Part shown: one piece after another, positions 11,396 to 23,604 of the stretch
Position numbering within the stretch: the stretch's first letter is position 1
Layout: each line of letters begins with the position of its first letter
Source of the DNA: Pithys albifrons albifrons
Lineage: Eukaryota; Chordata; Aves; Passeriformes; Thamnophilidae
Direction of reading: 5' to 3'
Assembly: GCF_047495875.1 (NCBI RefSeq)
Contig: NC_092471.1
Coordinates: 19,370,501-19,434,500 of the forward strand
Length of the DNA: 64,000 nucleotides
Notes under the pieces: model-generated
Databases searched by the model: none
What the model saw: the letters and a program-made list of their open reading frames with translations, nothing else
Told to the model about the DNA's origin: nothing
Made by a program: the position numbers and the translations under genes

Positions 11396-12449
11396 CTGGA
11401 GTTTTCCTCTCTATCTACCCTTTGCTTTTATGGGTTGTTGGTTGGCAGTTCCACAGTTCTGTTGTTAGAAAGGTTTGTCCAATTCCTGAAGGAGCACTCC
11501 AGGCAATGGAATTCCATCTTTAACCTTATTAACCTCAAATACTCCAGTTACTGTGCTGAGCACAAGGTAAATTAAAAAAGGTTTTTTTGGGATCTAAAAT
11601 TTGGTTATAGACTAAGTACCTGTGAGCAATGGAGCTAATAAACAAATAAATATGTAAATAAGGCCTCGTGGCTGTAGCAATTTGCAAAACATAATAAGGA
11701 AAAATTGGCTGTTAGAAACTGAGGAGTTACAAAGGTGTCACATGGCAAAAAGTTCAGGCCTATTAAAACACTATAATTTTGCAGCCTTTAATAGTATTTT
11801 CCACTTGTTTTTGCCAGATAATAACGAAGAGTGGACAGCAAACATCCTGCCCTTACTGCCACAGTATGTATAGAAAATCCACTCCAGCTTTGGAAACAAA
11901 GAGCAGTTACCCCCTTGGGGGCTGGGGCTGCCGATGGGAGGGACGGGTTCGTGGCCACCTCCAGCAGCACCCCCAGGGCTCCCTCCCCTCCAGCCACACA
12001 CGGGAGCACTCCCTGCAAACTGCCTCCTCCCGTCTCTGCAGCTCTGCTGAGCAAAGGGTTTCCAAATCACACACCAGTCCACTGACTGACACCCAGCATG
12101 GCTGGGAGAGTTTTTTCTCCTTGAGAAGATCATGTTTACCCTTGTCTTTAACTGAAGTTGGGCTCCTGTTCGGCTCCCACACTGCTCCATTGGCTGAGGA
12201 ATCTTTTGGTGAGTGTTCCTCCTCGAGTTCCATCAGAGAGCAGAGGTCTAGATGACATCCCAACAGCCAGGCTGTCTGATCACACCCTCAGCACAGTCCT
12301 CTGAGAAGATTTTTAGACAGAAAAACTGCCAGCTTCACATTTGAAGGGGTTCCTCCTTGTCCTGTGGGCAGTAACCTCATCAGCCCTCATGCTAAGAGCT
12401 GTAGGATGACAAGGCACAATGTCCAGAGGCAAACCACAATATAGAAAAG
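11396..12449. other. Spacer, no gene seen
   Basis: AT-rich to about 11870, then more GC-rich to about 12260. Overlapping frames up to 158 codons lie on both strands of the GC-rich part, without recognisable motifs or splice context. Confidence 0.5.
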
Positions 12450-13296
12450 ACACTGAGCCATTAGAGAGTGTCCAAAGGAGGCCACGAGGATGGGGAAGGG
12501 GCTGCAGGGGCCAAGTGAGGAGCAGCTGAGGGGTCTTGGTTTGTTCAGCCTGGAGGAGAGGAGACCACACCAGGGTTCCAACATCCTCACAAGGGACAGA
12601 AAGTGATCTCTGATCTATGTGAATAGGGACAGCACCCAGGGAATGGCTGGAGCTGTGCCAGGGCAGGGACAGCACCCAGGGAATAGCTGGAGCTGTGCCA
12701 GGGCAGGGACAGCACCCAGGGAATAGCTGGAGCTGTGTCAGGGGAAGGACAGCACCCAGGGAATGGCTGGAGCTGTGTCAGGGCAGGGACAGCACTCAGG
12801 GAATGGCTGGAGCTGTGCCAGGGCAGGGACAGCACCCAGGGAATGGCTGGAGCTGTGCCAGGGCAGGGACAGCACCCAGGGAATGGCTGGAGCTGTGCCA
12901 GGGCAGGGACAGCACCCAGGGAATAGCTGGAGCTGTGCCAGGCCAGGGACAGCACCCAGGGAATGGCTGGAGCTGTGTCAGGGTAGGGACAGCACCCAGG
13001 GAATGGCTGGAGCTGTGTCAGGGCAGGGACAGCACCCAGGGAATGGCTGGAGCTGTGTCAGGGCAGGGTTAGGTTGGATCTCAGGGAAAGGTTCTTCCCC
13101 AGAGGGTGGTGGGCACTGACCAGGCTCCCCAGGGCAGTGGGCATGGCCCCAAGGCTGCCAGAGCTCCAGGAGGGTTTGGACAACACTCTGAGGTACAGGG
13201 TGGGATTGTTGGGGTGTCTGTGCAGGGCCAGGAGCTGGACTGGATGGTGCTGGTGGGTCCTTTCCAGCTCAGCATATGCTACAATTCTGTGGCAGA
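12450..13296 (+). mobile_element. CR1: Second CR1 LINE 3' end with the same internal array
   Basis: CR1 landmarks begin with TAGAGAGTGTCCAAAGGAGG and GTTTGTTCAGCCTGGAGG. After the array come GGTTAGGTTGGATCTCAGG, CCAGAGGGTGGTGGGCACTG, CAGGCTCCCCAGGGCAGTGG and GGGATTGTTGGGGTGTCTG, ending near TACAATTCTGTGG. Both this copy and the 6.2-kb copy have GCACTGACCAGGCTCCCC where commoner CR1 copies have GGAACAGG, so both belong to one subfamily. The 5' truncation point differs, which argues against a simple local duplication. Confidence 0.9.
12626..13065 (+). repeat. 40-bp minisatellite inside CR1, 11 units
   Basis: There are exactly 11 units of 40 bp with no indel. The unit and its phase relative to the CR1 flanks are the same as at 6231-6710: it starts after GAATA or GAGTA and ends before GGGTT[A/G]GGTTGG. 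Variation is by single substitutions such as GGAATA/GGAATG and TGTCAG/TGCCAG. Confidence 0.97.
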
Positions 13297-16096
13297 GTCA
13301 ACACTCAACACCATCTACAGATGCCCCAACCAGTCTGGGTCACTTGCTCCAGACACACCTGATGGCACTGCTGTTTGGCTTTACTGGAGAGCCCCAGCCT
13401 CTCTGTACCTGAGACCCCCCACCCCTTAGTGGAGCTCCTGAAGCTGCAAAGCATTTTACACTCCCCCACAGCACCTCTCTGGTGGGTCTCAGCACCATGG
13501 TAGAGTTGAGGTGAAGAATCGGTGAAACCTTTCATATTCTTGATGTTAGTAAGTGAGAATAGGGAACCACTTCCAAAAGAAAGTGGGATACATAAAGAAT
13601 CTATGAAAAGTCATTCTACCTTTACAAAAACGTTGCCTTTATCTCTTTCTTCACAGCTCTGTGAAGCACAAACTCCATATCATCTCCAGAGGATGGGAAT
13701 AAATACCATGGGAAAACTGAGGTGGTGGTTTAAACAACAGTAAGAACTAATAAGGAATGAAATACAATTAGTGAGCCTGTGCTGTGCTTGAAGCACCAGA
13801 CAGTGGTGCATCTGTGTGAGATTGCTGGAGCTGCTGCAGCACTGGGCAGGGAGGGGCTGTTCCTTGGCAGGAAAAGGCAGCAGAGGGTGGAATGCTCAGG
13901 AACTCCACTATCCCTTGCCCAGCACAACACCATAGCTGAGAAAAAATAAAAAGATGGAAAAACAAGGCAAGAAAAGATGATCTTGTCTGAGCACGTAATG
14001 GGGATCTTGAATAACTGATATTTAAGTCATGTTCTGGTTTGTTCTTTTGAGCACGCTTGTGGTGAGCAATCATTCACCTGCTATAAATTAGGAGCAACTG
14101 ATAAGTCTCCATTTAGGAGTCTCCAGTCAAGAGCACTCATGCAAAAAAAAACACAAAAGCAAAGCCATCCATAACCAACAGCATTTTTCCAGAACTGGAC
14201 CACATAGAAATGTTTCCAAAGCAGATATGCAGCAGATTTCCTTAAAATTCAGCAATTTAACAGCTCAGAGAAGAGTCACAAAGGGTGAGGCAAACTTCAC
14301 TCTCCATCCCTTCCATTGTTTTTCTTTGCTAGATCTAAGTTAAATATTTTTTTTAAAAAAAGGTTAATCTGTATGCTTGAAGCATGTTCTTTTTAATCTT
14401 AATGAGTTTTGATTTCACACAGTGTAGAACCTTACCCAGAACAGCTTTAAAAATTGAGAGGAATCAGATCAGAGAGTTGAGACTCTAAAGTGGTGTTTTA
14501 TCCAACACATGATTAGATGTTTCCAACCAGAATTCCATGCTAAGGAGGGGAGCCATCAGAAGAAGTATTTTCACAGGAGATCTTCACAAACATGTTACCT
14601 CTGCTGACCTTTAGATAAAGGTAAAAAGGTTAATGCAATAATTTGGAAATTATTAGCCTGAAAAGGGACCAGTGACCTTCTCAGGGTTGTTCCCAGATTT
14701 TTTAGCATAGCTTCCAATTCCTGGGAGATCATTTGAGCCGTGCAGAGACCTTACTTAGTCAGAGTCAAAATATTTTTCTGCCTTTGTTGTGGCTCTCCAA
14801 ATACATAAAATGTGGAGTTTCCTTTTGTTCCACCTCCACCCCAGCTGGGGAGGGTGCCAGTGTAGGCTTTCATTCATGGGACTACAGATTTTCCAACCAT
14901 AGGCTGTACCGGAAAGAATAACAATGGGATTGACTTCTCCCTAACACGTCCTCTCCAGTGATCACTGAGCCATCAGTTCCCTCAGTGCAGCAAGTGATGC
15001 AAATTCATTTTACCCATTTACATCATTGTCCTGTTTGGCCAAGGGTTTCCTCTCTGTTTGAAATAATGGCAGTGTTGATAATGGAGACCTAAGGGAAGGG
15101 TGAAGAACAAATTCAGAGTTCTGGGTTCTGTCCCAGCTCCTTCATTAACGTGAGATCCAGCTTGAGCAAGAAATTACATTTATTCATGCCACCATTTACT
15201 TGTTAGTTGGTGTAGAGCAGTAAAATACCTCCAGGAGAGATACAAGTCTGACACATTTACTGAACAACCTTTAGAAGTTGGAGTAGGTAGTGCCAAGTGT
15301 AAAGAAACATGGAATGACACCCAAATAATGTCAAAGCAGGCTCTTCAGCAAAGGCCAGAACACCAGTCAGAATCAGAAATTCCTCACAACTTCAGCCCCT
15401 CAGTTTTTCAGATCTAGAGTCTCCTAAGCCCAAGTTCTGTCAATTTGTCTTTCTGCAAAACACACAAATACGAACTACAAGAGAGAAGACCAAGGAAACT
15501 TTGCTGGAGTATTCCAGCAATCTACTTGTGACTCAGTTCTGTCACTGGGGACAGCTATTTTGTCCTCCCCTATGGAATATAGGCCATGTTTAATTCAAGG
15601 TTGCATAAGATGGAGACAGAAAATTAATATAATCAAAATTAAAAGTTTACATGATATCAAAAAAAAATCCCAGATTTGTAGCTGTCACCACACCCATGAA
15701 AAATCAGAAGTCGAGTTAAGAACACACTGATAATATTTTCACAGAGAGTTCACAAGCAATACATCTCATTTAAATTTTTATAAGTGATACTTTAAGGAAG
15801 GTCTGAAGACAAATTTCTGTTGTCATTCAGGTTATTATTTTGTGTTTCTGAACTAGGACTGATTTCTGAGAACTATGCTATTGTTTTTATGTTATGCCAT
15901 TATTAAGGTTTTTCCCCCACGGACAAACAAGGTAACTGCTGGAAGTGTAATGTGTGATTTGTATTTCTGAAGTAAAACACAATGGAATAATTTCTGACCA
16001 TGTGTGTAATTAGTTAAGATGAATGACTGTAATGCTTCTGTTGCTGATGAGCTTTCTCCTCATTAAAAAAGACACTTGTTTTGCAAGTACTGAAGG
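13297..16096. other. 2.8 kb AT-rich unique sequence, no gene seen
   Basis: No repeats, RNA genes or exon-like segments are recognised. Open frames do not exceed about 112 codons, and the largest overlap the CR1 to the left. Confidence 0.6.
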
Positions 16097-16101
16097 AAGA
16101 T

Positions 16102-16819
16102 TGTGCTTGTTGACAGGTAAACTGGCAGGAGAAATGAACCCAACACAAAAAAATTATAAGTCAAAGTTACAATTTAATAACAATATTACAATAAATGCAA
16201 TGGCACAAAGAGAAATTGGGTTTAACCCACAAACCCAGCAGTGTAACCAGTCCCCTGGGGCACAAACACAGGGGGGTTTGGTGGCCCCTGTGCTGAGCCC
16301 CACGTGGTTCCCCCGAGTCCAAAGGAAAAGGAGGGGACAAATCTGTTGGTGCAGATGATGGCACAGTCTGGTGGAGAGTGGTGGGCTCCTCCTGGCCAGG
16401 GTCTGCTCCTCCTCTGGATCCAATGAGTGGTCCCAGAGGTCCCCAAAGCCCAAGATTGTCTCCCCTCAGGTTTGGGTGGGAGCCCCCAGTGCCTCCCCCA
16501 GGGCAGGGAGTTCCACACTGGGGGATCTGACTCTGGCAGTCAGGGGGGATTTTGGAATGGTTGCTGGCCCCTGAGCAGAGCTGAGCCCTCAGGTGGGTGT
16601 GGAGGTGCCAAGGAGTCCCTGCAGGGCAGTTCTCCCAGCTCCTCTGCCAGGCTTCTTTCCCAGCCAGCTCCCAGCCTGAGGGCTCAGCTGTGCCCTGGGC
16701 AGCTGCTGCCAATGGGCCATTGGGAACAGTTGCTGGGCAATGGTCCAGAGGGTTTAGAATGCCCAGCTTTGGTCACACCCACCCAGGGATAAACTGGTCC
16801 CACCTGCTGAACTGGGACA
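16102..16819 (-). mobile_element. Solo LTR, family A copy 3, perfect TSD
   Basis: A complete LTR of 718 bp in minus orientation lies between perfect pentamers AAGAT (16097-16101 and 16820-16824). The perfect duplication shows that one provirus inserted here and lost its interior by recombination between its own LTRs. CACGTG lies at 16301-16306. A sense-direction open frame of 181 codons occupies 16167-16712. The U5-end stem is broken by changes near 16107-16120. Confidence 0.96.
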
Positions 16820-16824
16820 AAGAT

Positions 16825-19100
16825 CCAGCAGGTGGTTTTGGGACAGGAGAGTGTCCAAGTGTAAGTGAGGGACTGGTGCTGTCAGGGAGGGTACAGCTGC
16901 AGGAATCAGCAGCTGTGCTCTCCTGCCCCTCCTGGCTCATTGAATCCTGACTTCTCCATGACCACTGGCCCATGACCTGCCTTCCCCGTGCTCAAGGAGA
17001 CGGGGAACTTCACAGGCAGCTTTTGGTCGCTCACACCAAGCCCATAGGCACAGCTGCTCTGTTTTCAGGCAGTGTGGCTGCATAACACACACTCCACTTC
17101 CTTCATTCTTCTCCTGCCTCCCTGATTTCCATGAATAAACTGGATTTCAACTCTCAATCCAAGGCTTTGTGCCATCTGTGTCTGAGGTGGAGACTGCAGA
17201 CCCTCATGTCGAGAGATGGGATGTGCAGAGTACATGGGGCAGAGAGGGCAGCAGGGCAGGACAGCCACCCCTTCAACCAGAAGACTCTGATGGACTTAAA
17301 GAAGCACCAGAACCAGAGTTCTGAGTGACTCAAGACCACTGCATACCCACCCAAGGCTCACTGCAGGCTGCAGCAGCACCTGCATTAGTTCATATTCAGT
17401 CCATCTGTCCAGCCCTAGAACCCTAAAATTCCTTTAAAACAAAGACTAACCTACAGCTGTGGAGCTCCATGCACCCAGTCTCCCTGTGCACTTTGCAGGA
17501 AGGAAAAAGGGGCAGAGTCTGGATGCAGCACAGTCTCCTGTGAAAGAGGGGCTGTGATGATCTCCTTGTGGCACAGGCTGGGTGCAGCAGACCTGTTCCT
17601 TGGTGGTGCAGTGAGGTGCCAGTAACCCTGCAGCCTTTGGAATATTCTCCTGGTGCTGTGCTTTCCCCAGCAGTGAGAGGGAAGCTGAGGGCAGGATGCA
17701 GCCCCAGTGCCCTGCCAGCCATGCCAAGGCCAGCAGTTCCACCAAAACACTATAGAAATCACACTAATGAGCTGCAAGTTGACACACACACCAACTCCCG
17801 GGAGCTCAGATGATTTCTGTGCTCTCCCTCTGCCCTCCCAGCACTAACCACAGTTCACTGGACTGTGTTTGGTGTAACAGTGTGACTCTTCCATCCCAGC
17901 TCTGTTCAAAAGGCAAATGGTATCTCAAGGAGCAAGCTGACCCCATTGTCAGAGCCTTTGGGAGCTGGAGGGCAGCCAGCAGTGGAGCCAGCCAAAAGGC
18001 CTGAGCCAGGGCCAGCTAAGGAGCCAGCCAGGCAAATCCAAAGCTGTTGGAAAAACACATTGTGGAGCTTGGTGTCTGGGAGCCCGAGCTACTACACACA
18101 CCCTGCTGTAGTGGATGTGGGTGTTGGCTGGAGCAGAGCAGCAAGGAGAGGGTGAGCAGGGAGGGCAAATGAGACTGGACTTACATAAGAGGCTTGGTGA
18201 CCTTTTAGTGTTGCTTGAAAGTAGCAGGTATGTGTATGGACCAGAACACAATCTCCTCTCTTATTACAGCAAAAGGCTTTTACAAGGAAAGGAGATGTAA
18301 AAAGGGTTCTCAGAACACACCCTTACAGAAGTGTAGAGGCAGCACAAGAAATGTGGGATGTACCTGTCTACTTAAAGTCATTCCAAGCTTTGGAAAGTGC
18401 ATTTTTCAGTCACTTTGGAGCATAATTGCTATTTAAAGCCAGCAGGCAGAAGGTCTTCACCACCAAAAGCAGAAGAAAGCAAGAAGATTTATTAGGATCA
18501 CAAATTGTTATTTGGTAATTCACAAGTCTTTTTTTTTAAATAAAAAAGCAAATTATTTATGATTTTTAAAATGCAGGGTGGATGACAGGACACAACCCAG
18601 ATATACAGGGTCTGTCCTCCAGCAGATTCTGGGACTGAACAGCATTTTGAGGGACTTCAGCTGGTGGGATCAGTGCTTTGAGCTCAGCCAGGCAGGACAG
18701 CACCGTGTCACATGGTCACATCTGGGACCACTGTGGGAGAGCACTTCAGTTTGAAACATCACAAGCTGATCTCTAACCCTGGTCAGCATCAGTGCATCAA
18801 TAATTAAATTGCTGTACTGAAGAACTGCCCTGTTCTCAAGATGAGACCAGCTAATGTACAAAGCCTGGCAACCCCTAAGGAATTACTGATGGAATTCAAA
18901 AGTCACCACTCTATTTAGAAACCCCCTGCTCTGCCTTTACCTCTGCCATCAGGCCTCAGCTTGTCAGTGGGAACCTCTATTTCAATGCAATGCTGAAAAC
19001 CTTGAAAAATCTTTGTTCCAGGGATCTCTGTTCCCTTTCTTGGGGAGCATTTTGCTGAAGGACTATGTAAGAGGGAAAAAACTGTGCCCACAGCAGCTAC
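16825..19100. other. Spacer, no gene seen
   Basis: Unique-looking sequence, moderately GC-rich at 17450-18130, where several overlapping frames of about 100 codons occur on the minus strand without domain resemblance. A T-run and A-rich tract lie near 18530-18570. Confidence 0.55.
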
Positions 19101-19167
19101 AAAACACAACACAACAAAACAAAACAAAACAAAACAAAAAGAAAAGAAAAAAAAAGAAAAAAAGAGA
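19101..19167. repeat. A-rich (CAAAA)n / (GAAAA)n tract
   Basis: A CAAAA-type pentamer run passes into GAAAA-rich sequence. It ends about 15 bp before a family B LTR and may have been a permissive insertion site. Confidence 0.9.
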
Positions 19168-19181
19168 GTGCCATAAGAACC

Positions 19182-19809
19182 TGTCCTAGTTCAGCAGGAG
19201 GGACCAGCTAACCCTGTGTGGGGCTGATCAAAGCTGTGTATTCTACCCCCTCTATTCATTCCCCAAGGTCAATGGGCCATTAGCAGCAGCTGCCCAGGGA
19301 GCCATTATCATCTTCACACCCAGCCTGGGGGGGGCGGAGCTGCTCATGGGCCATCAACAGTTCAATACCCCCTGGCTCCCAGAGTTAATCACCCATTGGG
19401 TGAGTCCCTGCCCAGGGGGAGGGACTGGGTGCTCCCTGAGGGTACATAAGTGGTGGGTAAGAAGACCTCGGGAACCTCTCGTCGGATCCAGAGCAGCAGC
19501 AGGACCTTGACAGGAGGAGATCACCGCTCTCGCCCAGACCACAGCCCTCACCTGCACCAACAGGTTTTTCTTTTCCTTTTGCTCTGGACTTGGGGGAACC
19601 ACAGGGGTCTCAGCACAAGGGCAAACAAACCCCCTTGGGTTTGTGCCCCAGGACACTGGGTTATACTGCTGGGGTTTTGTGAGTTGAAAGCAATTTCCCT
19701 TGTGTGTCAGTGTTGTTATTGTAATATCATTATTAAATTTTAGCTCTGACTTATAATCTCTCTCGTGGTGAGTTCATTTCCCCTGCTGGTTCACCTTCAA
19801 ACCAGCACA
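19182..19809 (+). mobile_element. Solo LTR, family B copy 1, perfect TSD
   Basis: An LTR of 628 bp starts TGTCCTAGTTCAGCAGG and ends AAACCAGCACA, with perfect duplications GAACC at 19177-19181 and 19810-19814. Both ends resemble family A, but the middle is shorter and different: a TACATAAG box near 19442, and CACAGG where A has CACGTG. An ATTAAA signal lies near the 3' end. A and B are sister LTR subfamilies of one ERVL-like lineage. Confidence 0.96.
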
Positions 19810-19814
19810 GAACC

Positions 19815-21303
19815 TTGGGAACCTGAAAAGGAGATGGACATATCTGTTCAGCTTGGGACCAAACACAGGGTTAAGCCCATTGGCACTTCTCACAGTACAG
19901 CTTTTCACAGGCAGAACACCTGCCCAGGAGTTCAGCCTGAGCATTGGACTCAGCCCCCTGCCAAAGGGAACAGAAGAGGACTAAGACACAGGACAGCAGC
20001 CCTGCAAGCAGAAAAAAAACAACCTGACTTAGAAGCCTAGAGCAAAATAGAGGATAAGGTGCTCAGAAATTTTTCCAAATTGTCAGTGCTCACAGTGCTT
20101 CAAGTTGGAGAGAATTAGCACAGGTCAGGTGAAGGAGACAGCTACACAAAAATATCCTGTAACACAAAACCTTCCTGCTGTCAGAAATGCTCTTTTTAAT
20201 CATTAGTATTTCAGCAAGAAAACACATGTGCACACACACACACAAGTTTAACATTTCTCTGAAAGTCTGATCTCTTGTACTTCAGACCAAATAGAAAACA
20301 CAGAGCAGGCCAAATTGTGACCAGAATCTGCAGCAAAGTTCAGCTGATCCCTGGTGTTGAAAGCCCATTGCTGCTTCAAACAAGTATTTTACAAGGCAGA
20401 GAAATAAACTTTAGATAAACACAGGCAACTGTTGCTTTGGCATAGAAGAGACCAAGATGCTTTAGAAATATTACTCCCGTTTCATGTTCCCAAGACCAAG
20501 GAGAGGACACCACCATCCAGAAGACACTGAGACATGTGACAGGAGAATGTCAGCTCTGCCAGAACAGAGCAGCAGCCTGAAGTGAGCAGGAAGAGGAGAG
20601 GCAACTGGGGAGCAAAGCCAGAGACACCCTCTGTTGCTGGAGACTGAATATTGTTGCTTTACCTGGAGGATAAAGCATTTCAAACAGAAAGGAGATGCTT
20701 CCTTTGGCACCTGGTGGAGCATCTCCTGGGGCTGGAAGCTCTACTAGCCTGGGAGAGTGTCTGGGGATGGGGCAGTCCCTTCAGGGAGCAAATCACTGAC
20801 TTATGCACATGAAACACTCTCAGCATTGGGGCAGATTTTTGCTCCTAAAAAGGCAGAGTGTCAGCCCTGCCTCCATTTCCCAAGTTCCTCATTCATGGAA
20901 ACACTCAAAAGTGGAAGAATCTCCATAAAAACATGCAATGAACTGAAACAATGGAGATGTAATCCCAGATTTCCTTCTGCTGGAGTATAACCTCTGCCCA
21001 AGGACAGCCCCCAGACCCAGGTGGGACGACTTCCCAACCCCTGTTGAAAGATTCCCCATTATTTCATTTGCTAAAGCCCTGAAAGTGACTTTGCAGTGGC
21101 CCTCTGGGGACATCCAGGTGGTTCTATCCACGCTGCTGAACACGTGTTTGTGCTCCCCAAGGTGCTGCACTGTCCATGTCCATGCGCATGAGAGGCAAGG
21201 CTGGGTTTTCACTTAAACACTAACCATGAGGAAGAATCAAACCAGAAAACATCTCAAAATGTAGGGTACATTCATTCACTTGGAAAATGAGGTCCATCTT
21301 TGC
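19815..21303. other. Spacer, no gene seen
   Basis: Unique-looking sequence with a short CA run at about 20229-20243. No repeat family or convincing exon is recognised. Confidence 0.6.
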
Positions 21304-21308
21304 AATAC

Positions 21309-22029
21309 TGGGCTGGTTTAAAGGTGAACCAGCAGGAGAAATGAACCCAACACAAAAAAGATTGTAAGGCAGAGTTACAATTTATTAAAAAAACTACAAT
21401 AAATGCAATGGCACAAAGAGAAATTTGGTTTAATCCACAAAACTCACAAGTATAACCCAGCCCCCTGGGGCACAAACACAGTGGGGTTTGGTGGCCCCTG
21501 TGCTGAGCCCCACGTGGTTCCCCCAAGTCCAAAGGAAAAGGAAGGGACAAATCTGTTGGTGCAGATGATGGCACAGTCTGGTGGAGAGTGGGGGGCTCCT
21601 CCTGGCCAGGGTCTGCTCCTCCTCTGGATCCCACCAGTGGTTCCCCAAGTCCTAAACCCCCAAGATTGTCTCCCCTCAGGTTTGGGTGGGAGCCCCCAGT
21701 GCCTCCCCCAGGGCAGGGAGTTCCACACTGGGGGATCTGACTCTGGCACTCAGGGGGGATTTTGGAATGGTTGCTGGCCCCTGAGCAGAGCTGAGCCCTC
21801 AGGTGGGTGTGGAGGTGCCAAGGAGTCCCTGCAGGGCAGTTCTCCCAGCTCCTCTGCCAGGCTTCTTTCCCAGCCAGCTCCCAGCCTGAGGGCTCAGCTG
21901 TGCCCTGGGCAGCTGCTGCCAATGGGCCATTGGGAACAGTTGCTGGGCAATGGCCCAGAGGGTTTAGAATGCCCAGCTTTGGGCACACCCACCCAGGGAT
22001 AAACTGGTCCCACCTGCTGAACTGGGACA
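21309..22029 (-). mobile_element. Solo LTR, family A copy 4
   Basis: A complete minus-strand LTR of about 721 bp. The outer TGTGCTGG has become TGGGCTGG. Left and right pentamers are AATAC and AAGAT (3 of 5 match), so the duplication is degraded or mismatched. CACGTG lies at 21511-21516. A 283-codon sense frame (21272-22123) crosses the whole LTR, and a 199-codon antisense frame (21403-22002) overlaps it. It shares CCCACCC and AAATCTG variants with copy 3. Confidence 0.93.
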
Positions 22030-22034
22030 AAGAT

Positions 22035-22728
22035 TGACTTGGATAAAATAAGACATTTAAATTAAGTAGGCAAGAAAGGAAGAAGTAAAGCCATTTTTTA
22101 AAACCCAGCTCCTTCTCATGCAATGTCAGGAGTCACAGATGGCTACTTGTCTCTTATTTTTTTTTAATTTGGGGGTTACAAGTAACAATAGTTATATCAA
22201 GAACTGGAAAAGTGTTTTTTCTAACTGCAGAAACAAACATAACTACCCTCAAATGTACTTCACCTTCATATTCCTGTGGGGAATAAAGCTCAAGAGGTTT
22301 GCTGAGGCAACTGGAGAGCAGAAAGGCATTTTCCAGCATAATTTTACAGGCTGGTCACTTCAGAGCCACTCTAACACATTCTAGGTCAAAGAAAATCAAC
22401 CTGTACTTGTTGTTACTATTTACAATGGAGAATAAATATATTTACTTGAATGCCTGTACAGTTCATGTAATTAACCATAAATTGTCTCTTTTATTAATTT
22501 CATTTTTCTCACTGTGACTGATCAAAAATTTAACAGCAACATTATCAAACATCAGGATCTTCCATTTTGACCTAAAGAAATGGACACATTTCAGCCTCCA
22601 TGTACATTTTCAAATTTACATTTAACCCAAACCACACATAGATAGATCTGGAACAAAAAAAAAACTCTCCAGATTTTTCATGGAAGTGATAAGTAATGCA
22701 TTTTCTAATCATCTGAATCTTTATTGCA
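22035..22728. other. AT-rich spacer, no gene seen
   Basis: Nothing is recognised apart from homopolymer runs near 22158 and 22655. Confidence 0.6.
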
Positions 22729-22886
22729 GAGATCACAGATCACAGAGATCACAGACCATTCTGAGTGGGAAGGACCCACAAGGATCATCGAGTCCAACTC
22801 TTAAGTCAGTGGCCCACACAGGGGATTGAACCCATGACCTTGGCATTATTAAAACCAAGTTTTAACCAACTGAGCTGACCTCAGGG
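22729..22886 (-). mobile_element. tRNA-Ile/CR1 composite SINE (TguSINE1-like)
   Basis: Read on the minus strand it begins with a tRNA-Ile-like head. There is an A-box-like CAGCTCAGTTGG, an anticodon region TAATAATGCC matching the AAT anticodon arm of tRNA-Ile, and a B-box-like GGTTCAATCC. It continues into a CR1-type tail (GTTGGACTCGATGATCC, TGGGTCCCTTCCCACTCAG) and ends in octamer-like repeats of TCTGTGATC. Head-to-tail order fits the zebra finch SINE that borrows the CR1 3' end for mobilisation. The tRNA fold is damaged, so this is a SINE and not a tRNA gene. Confidence 0.9.
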
Positions 22887-23167
22887 TCAAAGAGTTGGGA
22901 CTCCCCAGAACTAGACTGGGCAGACACAGGTCTGTGTCAAAGGAGTGTGGCAGACACGTGGAGTTCTGCTAAAGACAAATAAAAAGGGATCAGTTACCAA
23001 ATAAAGGTGACCAACAAGTGATCATAAACTTCTTGGGTTCACATTCTAAAAAGAACTCCAAAGCCTCTCGGGCTGTGCTGGACCTTAGTATCAAATAATT
23101 TACAGTTGTGTGTGTCAATATGAAACCCCTGATGTAACAGCAGATAAAAGAACTGATTGATTATCTG

Positions 23168-23604
23168 AGAACCACAGAATGGTTTGGGTTTGAAGGGAGT
23201 TTAAGCCCATCCAGTGCCACCCCTGCCATGGGCAGGGACACCTCCCACCAGCCCAGGGTGCTCCAAGCCCTGTCCAGCCTGGCCTTGGACACTCCCAGGG
23301 CTGGGGCAGCCACAGCTTCTCTGGGCACCCTGTGCCAGGGCCTGCCCACCCTCCCAGCCAGGAATTCCTTCCTAATATCAGACCTAAACACTCCTCTGTC
23401 AGTTTAAAACCACTTCCCCTTGCTCTATCCCTTCATGCCTCTGTTCCAAGTCCCTCTCCAGCTCTCTTGGGTCCCTTTGGGCACTGCAAGGCTGCAATAA
23501 GGTCTCCCCAGAGCCTTCCCTTCTCCAGGCTGAACATCCCCAGCTCTCTCAGCCTTTTCTCATAGGAGAGAGAGATGTTCTAACCACTCCAATCATCTTT
23601 GTGG
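23168..23604 (-). mobile_element. CR1: CR1 LINE 3' region (antisense, about 440 bp)
   Basis: The plus strand starts with ACCACAGAATGGTTTGGG and continues through CCCCTGCCATGGGCAGGGAC, TGGCCTTGGACACTCCCAGG, GGGCAGCCACAGCTTCTCTG, AGGAATTCCTTCCTAATATC and CTTCTCCAGGCTGAACATCC to CTCTCAGCCTTTTCTCATAG. This is the canonical reverse complement of a CR1 3' end. The element is 5'-truncated, and the 76-codon frame inside is a fragment of the ORF2 C-terminus. Confidence 0.95.

Noticed and set aside
10958..11575. 205-codon Pro/His/Ser-rich frame
   Set aside because: It is a direct translation of the (CCCAT)n microsatellite; all frames in both directions are open.
22810..22884. Functional tRNA-Ile gene
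   Set aside because: The tRNA-like part has disrupted stems and continues directly into a CR1-type tail, as in a SINE.
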